The notes beneath the pieces are model-generated. The model searched no databases. It had not been told where the DNA came from and was given only the letters and a program-made list of their open reading frames with translations. From the NCBI GenBank assembly GCA_029934195.1, contig JAOZMQ010000125.1, forward strand, positions 1 to 8,195: 8,195 nt of DNA, read 5' to 3'. This DNA comes from Candidatus Cloacimonadota bacterium. Its GTDB lineage: Bacteria; Cloacimonadota; Cloacimonadia; Cloacimonadales; JAOZMQ01. A program made the translations under genes and the position numbers. Numbering within the stretch: the stretch's first letter is position 1; every line of letters starts with the position of its first letter. Positions 5,829-8,195 of the stretch are shown piece after piece.

Positions 5829-7173
5829 TTATACAAATCTAATTTATCAAGATAATTTAAAAGAAGGAATTACAACAGCAACAATTAAAAATTCAGAAAA
5901 AATATGTCAAAAAGCTCATCAAGAGATTCTTAAAGATAGAAAAAATAATATCTTGGGATTTTATGATTTACCAGAGAAAAATGTCTCAAAAATTTTAACT
6001 TATGTAAAGGAACAAGAAGGGAAATTTGATGATATTATTGTTCTCGGAATTGGCGGATCAGCTCTTGGAAATTCCGCTCTTTACTCTGCACTGAAAGTAG
6101 AAAAATCATTAAAAAAAAATCTTTATGTTTGCGATAATGTTGATCCTTATTTGATAAAAGAAATTCTTTCAAAAATTAATCTAAAGCGATCACTTTTTAA
6201 TGTAATTACAAAATCTGGGACTACTGCCGAAACCATGAGTACCTTCTTAATTTTCCTTGAAATTCTTAAAAAAGAGCTACCGGAAACGTATAAAAATCAT
6301 CTTGTAATCACAACTGACAAAGAGAAAGGATTTCTGCGCGAAGTTATTAATAAAGAAGATATTGCTAATTTTGAAGTTCCAGATAATGTTGGTGGAAGAT
6401 TCTCGATATTAACCGATGTTGGATTATTGTCTTCCGCTTTGGTTGGAATTGATATTGAAAAACTTCTTGCTGGTGCAGCTTCAATGAAAAAGAAATGTGA
6501 AAATAGTAATATCTCTGAAAATCCTGCTTATATCAATGCTTTGTTGCATTATTTTTATATGAAAAATGGGAAAAATATTTCAGTAATGATGCCATATTCC
6601 AATCCGTTATATTTGATGGCTGATTGGTATCGACAACTTTGGGCTGAGAGTCTTGGAAAAAAAAATGATGTTTATGGGAATAAAGTTTTTGTTGGGCAAA
6701 CACCAGTTAAAGCCCTTGGTACAACCGATCAACATTCTCAAGTTCAGTTATATGTTGAAGGTCCGAATGATAAAGTTGTAACATTTATTTCTGTTAAAAA
6801 TTTTACATATGATTACGAAATTCCTTTTTTATTTCAAGAAAGAGATGAAATCAATTATCTTGGAGGGAAAAAAATCAGTGAGCTTTTAAATGCCGAACAA
6901 AAAGCTACTGAGATTGCTCTTACTAATGCTAATAGACCAAATTGTCATTTAATCTTGCCACAAATAGATGAATTTTCCCTTGGTGAATTCATTTTCATGT
7001 ATGAAGTTCAAACCGTGTTTGCAGGAAAACTTCTTGATATTGATCCTTTGAATCAGCCGGGAGTTGAAGCAGGAAAAATTGCAACTTATGCATTAATGGG
7101 AAAAAAGGGATTTGAGAAAGAACTTGAAGAAATTCAAAAATCTATGAGTGAAAATCAAACTTATGAAATTTAG
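5818..7173 (+). CDS. pgi: Glucose-6-phosphate isomerase
   Basis: A 451-residue enzyme of the shorter, Bacillus-like class. It interconverts glucose 6-phosphate and fructose 6-phosphate in glycolysis and gluconeogenesis. GIGGSALG at 77-84 and KSGTTAET at 132-139 form the sugar-phosphate binding SIS folds. The first family signature DNVGGRFS ends at Ser196. WAESLGK carries the likely catalytic base Glu277. TDQHSQ carries His306 for ring opening. The second signature DPLNQPGVEAGK ends at Lys420; Leu replaces the usual Phe or Tyr before Asn-Gln. All catalytic positions are present. The ATG at 5818 has GGAGG upstream and lies within the last codons of ptsI, suggesting translational coupling. Placement after ptsI joins sugar phosphotransfer with the next glycolytic step; tag follows after two bases. 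Confidence 0.96.
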   Translation: MKFNYTNLIYQDNLKEGITTATIKNSEKICQKAHQEILKDRKNNILGFYDLPEKNVSKILTYVKEQEGKFDDIIVLGIGGSALGNSALYSALKVEKSLKKNLYVCDNVDPYLIKEILSKINLKRSLFNVITKSGTTAETMSTFLIFLEILKKELPETYKNHLVITTDKEKGFLREVINKEDIANFEVPDNVGGRFSILTDVGLLSSALVGIDIEKLLAGAASMKKKCENSNISENPAYINALLHYFYMKNGKNISVMMPYSNPLYLMADWYRQLWAESLGKKNDVYGNKVFVGQTPVKALGTTDQHSQVQLYVEGPNDKVVTFISVKNFTYDYEIPFLFQERDEINYLGGKKISELLNAEQKATEIALTNANRPNCHLILPQIDEFSLGEFIFMYEVQTVFAGKLLDIDPLNQPGVEAGKIATYALMGKKGFEKELEEIQKSMSENQTYEI

Positions 7174-7175
7174 AA

Positions 7176-7769
7176 ATGAAAAAATGTGATTGGTGTCTAA
7201 AATCTGAAATTTATGAAAAATACCACGATGAAGAATGGGGAGTTCCATTTTGTAATGATACAAAATATTTTGAATTCCTCATTCTGGAATCAGCTCAAGC
7301 AGGTCTTAACTGGTTGACAATTCTCAAAAAAAGAGAAAATTATCGAGTTGCGTATTCTTACTTTGATGTTTCTCTTGTCGCAAATTATGATGAAAAAAAA
7401 AGAGGTGAGTTGATTCAAAATGTTGGGATTATTAGAAATAAGCGTAAGATAATTTCTTCAATTGAAAATGCTAAACAATTTATTAAGATTCAAAAAGAGT
7501 TTGGAAGTTTCCATAATTATATTTGGAAGTTCGTTGATTATCATCCAATTGTGAATGCTTTCAAGTCTGTTGAAAATTTACCAAGTAAAACAAAATTATC
7601 AGAAAAAATAAGTAAAGACCTCAAAAAAAGAGGATTTTCTTTTGTAGGACCAACAATAATATATGCTTTTATGCAAGCTATCGGAATCGTAAATGATCAT
7701 CTGATAACCTGTCCTCGTTATAATGAAATAATAAAATCATATTCAAAAATTAGAAGTTTATATCTTTGA
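7176..7769 (+). CDS. tag: DNA-3-methyladenine glycosylase I
   Basis: A 197-residue base-excision repair enzyme that removes 3-methyladenine from alkylated DNA. Residues line up with E. coli Tag: the zinc ligands Cys4, His17, His175 and Cys179, the catalytic-pocket Glu38 in LESAQAGLNW, Tyr16, and Trp46. Further matches are YHDEEWGVP at 16-24, TILKKRENYR, LKKRGFSFVGPT and FMQAIGIVNDH. The length is slightly above the usual 185 to 190 residues because of a short C-terminal tail. It starts two bases after the pgi stop. No Shine-Dalgarno sequence is evident, so expression may depend on ribosomes finishing pgi. It has no clear functional tie to the PTS genes, and its place at the operon end may be incidental. 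A stretch without genes follows. Confidence 0.95.
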   Translation: MKKCDWCLKSEIYEKYHDEEWGVPFCNDTKYFEFLILESAQAGLNWLTILKKRENYRVAYSYFDVSLVANYDEKKRGELIQNVGIIRNKRKIISSIENAKQFIKIQKEFGSFHNYIWKFVDYHPIVNAFKSVENLPSKTKLSEKISKDLKKRGFSFVGPTIIYAFMQAIGIVNDHLITCPRYNEIIKSYSKIRSLYL

Positions 7770-8195
7770 GCATACAATAAAGGATTTTTAGGTGTTATTA
7801 CCAAATAAACTTTACATATCAGTAAGAATTATGATTTTATTTATGGCATTAAAATTAAGAATATCACATGTACTAAGCCTGTTGAAGTAGTGCTATTTAG
7901 TATTTTAATAACACAGAAGAAATTCGTAATTCAATGCTGATTTGTAGATGTAATGCACCCATTTACTGAAGCAAAGAGTTTAAGTTCTTGCCCAATAAAA
8001 TGAATAAAAAATATTTGTAGAAATTAGGAAACTGATAAAAGAAATATGCACAATTGCGACCTATAATTATACGATTGTAGGTAATTTTGAAGAAAAAATT
8101 ATGTATAAATTAAAATGACAGTTATGAGAAAACTAATTAGACTTGAACGAAAACTAACTTTTTCCGAATTTTCTTTTTTTGTCGTTACTCTGTAG
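7770..8195. other. Gene-free tail after tag
   Basis: These 426 bases show no reading frame with recognisable protein character on either strand; the open frames are only about 20 to 30 codons. Features seen are a 9-base inverted repeat (GTGTTATTA at 7792-7800 and TAATAACAC at 7906-7914), a small hairpin at 8059-8082, and several short words shared in order with the hpf-hprK gap. No clear promoter for a following gene was found. Confidence 0.6.
8059..8082 (+). terminator. Small hairpin, weak terminator candidate
   Basis: ACCTATAAT at 8059-8067 pairs with ATTGTAGGT at 8074-8082, a nine-pair stem with one G-T wobble and a six-base loop. It is followed by AATTTTG, a poor T run. It lies about 290 bases beyond tag. 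It may end the operon transcript or belong to a structured non-coding element; the evidence is weak. Confidence 0.3.

Noticed and set aside
7792..7890. GTG frame of 32 codons after tag
   Set aside because: No ribosome binding site and no similarity I recognise; typical length for a chance frame here.
8115..8195. Short frame of 26 codons ending in TAG at the window edge
   Set aside because: Too short, no ribosome binding site and no recognisable motif; the stop at the last base may be coincidence.
1..8195. CRISPR array, tRNA or rRNA gene, transposase
   Set aside because: No regularly spaced repeats, no cloverleaf with a GTTCRA arm, no rRNA-like stretch and no transposase-like protein were seen.

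Overview
This is an AT-rich bacterial chromosome segment (GC about 30% by eye). All recognisable genes lie on the + strand and use the standard code, with TAA, TAG and TGA all serving as stops and TGG for Trp. The gene set is a sigma-54 gene tail, dihydrolipoamide dehydrogenase, a long hibernation promoting factor, HPr kinase/phosphorylase, HPr, PTS enzyme I, glucose-6-phosphate isomerase and 3-methyladenine DNA glycosylase I. It fits a sigma-54-containing, probably Gram-negative lineage. The linkage of rpoN, hpf, hprK, ptsH and ptsI resembles loci known from Proteobacteria, especially deltaproteobacteria. The very low GC would also suit an AT-rich FCB-type candidate lineage. I cannot assign a phylum from sequence alone.

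Layout: (1) 1-234, the C-terminal 77 residues of RpoN including the RpoN box. (2) 231-1652, lpd, starting with GTG inside the rpoN stop. (3) 1653-2015, a non-coding gap with a long imperfect inverted repeat and the hpf leader. (4) 2016-2546, hpf. (5) 2547-2823, a second non-coding gap bounded by a 12-bp inverted repeat. (6) 2824-7769, a tightly packed run hprK-ptsH-ptsI-pgi-tag with gaps or overlaps of 11, 54, -11 and 2 bases. (7) 7770-8195, an apparently gene-free tail.

Functionally, the central block is a phosphotransfer and carbon-signalling module. EI takes phosphate from PEP and passes it to His15 of HPr. HprK can separately phosphorylate or dephosphorylate Ser46 of HPr. Pgi is the first isomerisation step of glycolysis below a PTS sugar. 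No EIIA, EIIB or EIIC gene is in the window, so whether the PTS transports sugar or only signals cannot be decided here. RpoN and HPF link the neighbourhood to nutrient-state regulation. Lpd belongs to central carbon oxidation. Tag is a DNA-repair enzyme apparently riding on the pgi transcript.

Every coding gene belongs to a well-known family with its catalytic residues intact; I found no novel protein system. The less explained material is in the intergenic DNA: inverted repeats, a shared 10-mer, and possible diverged repeat copies.
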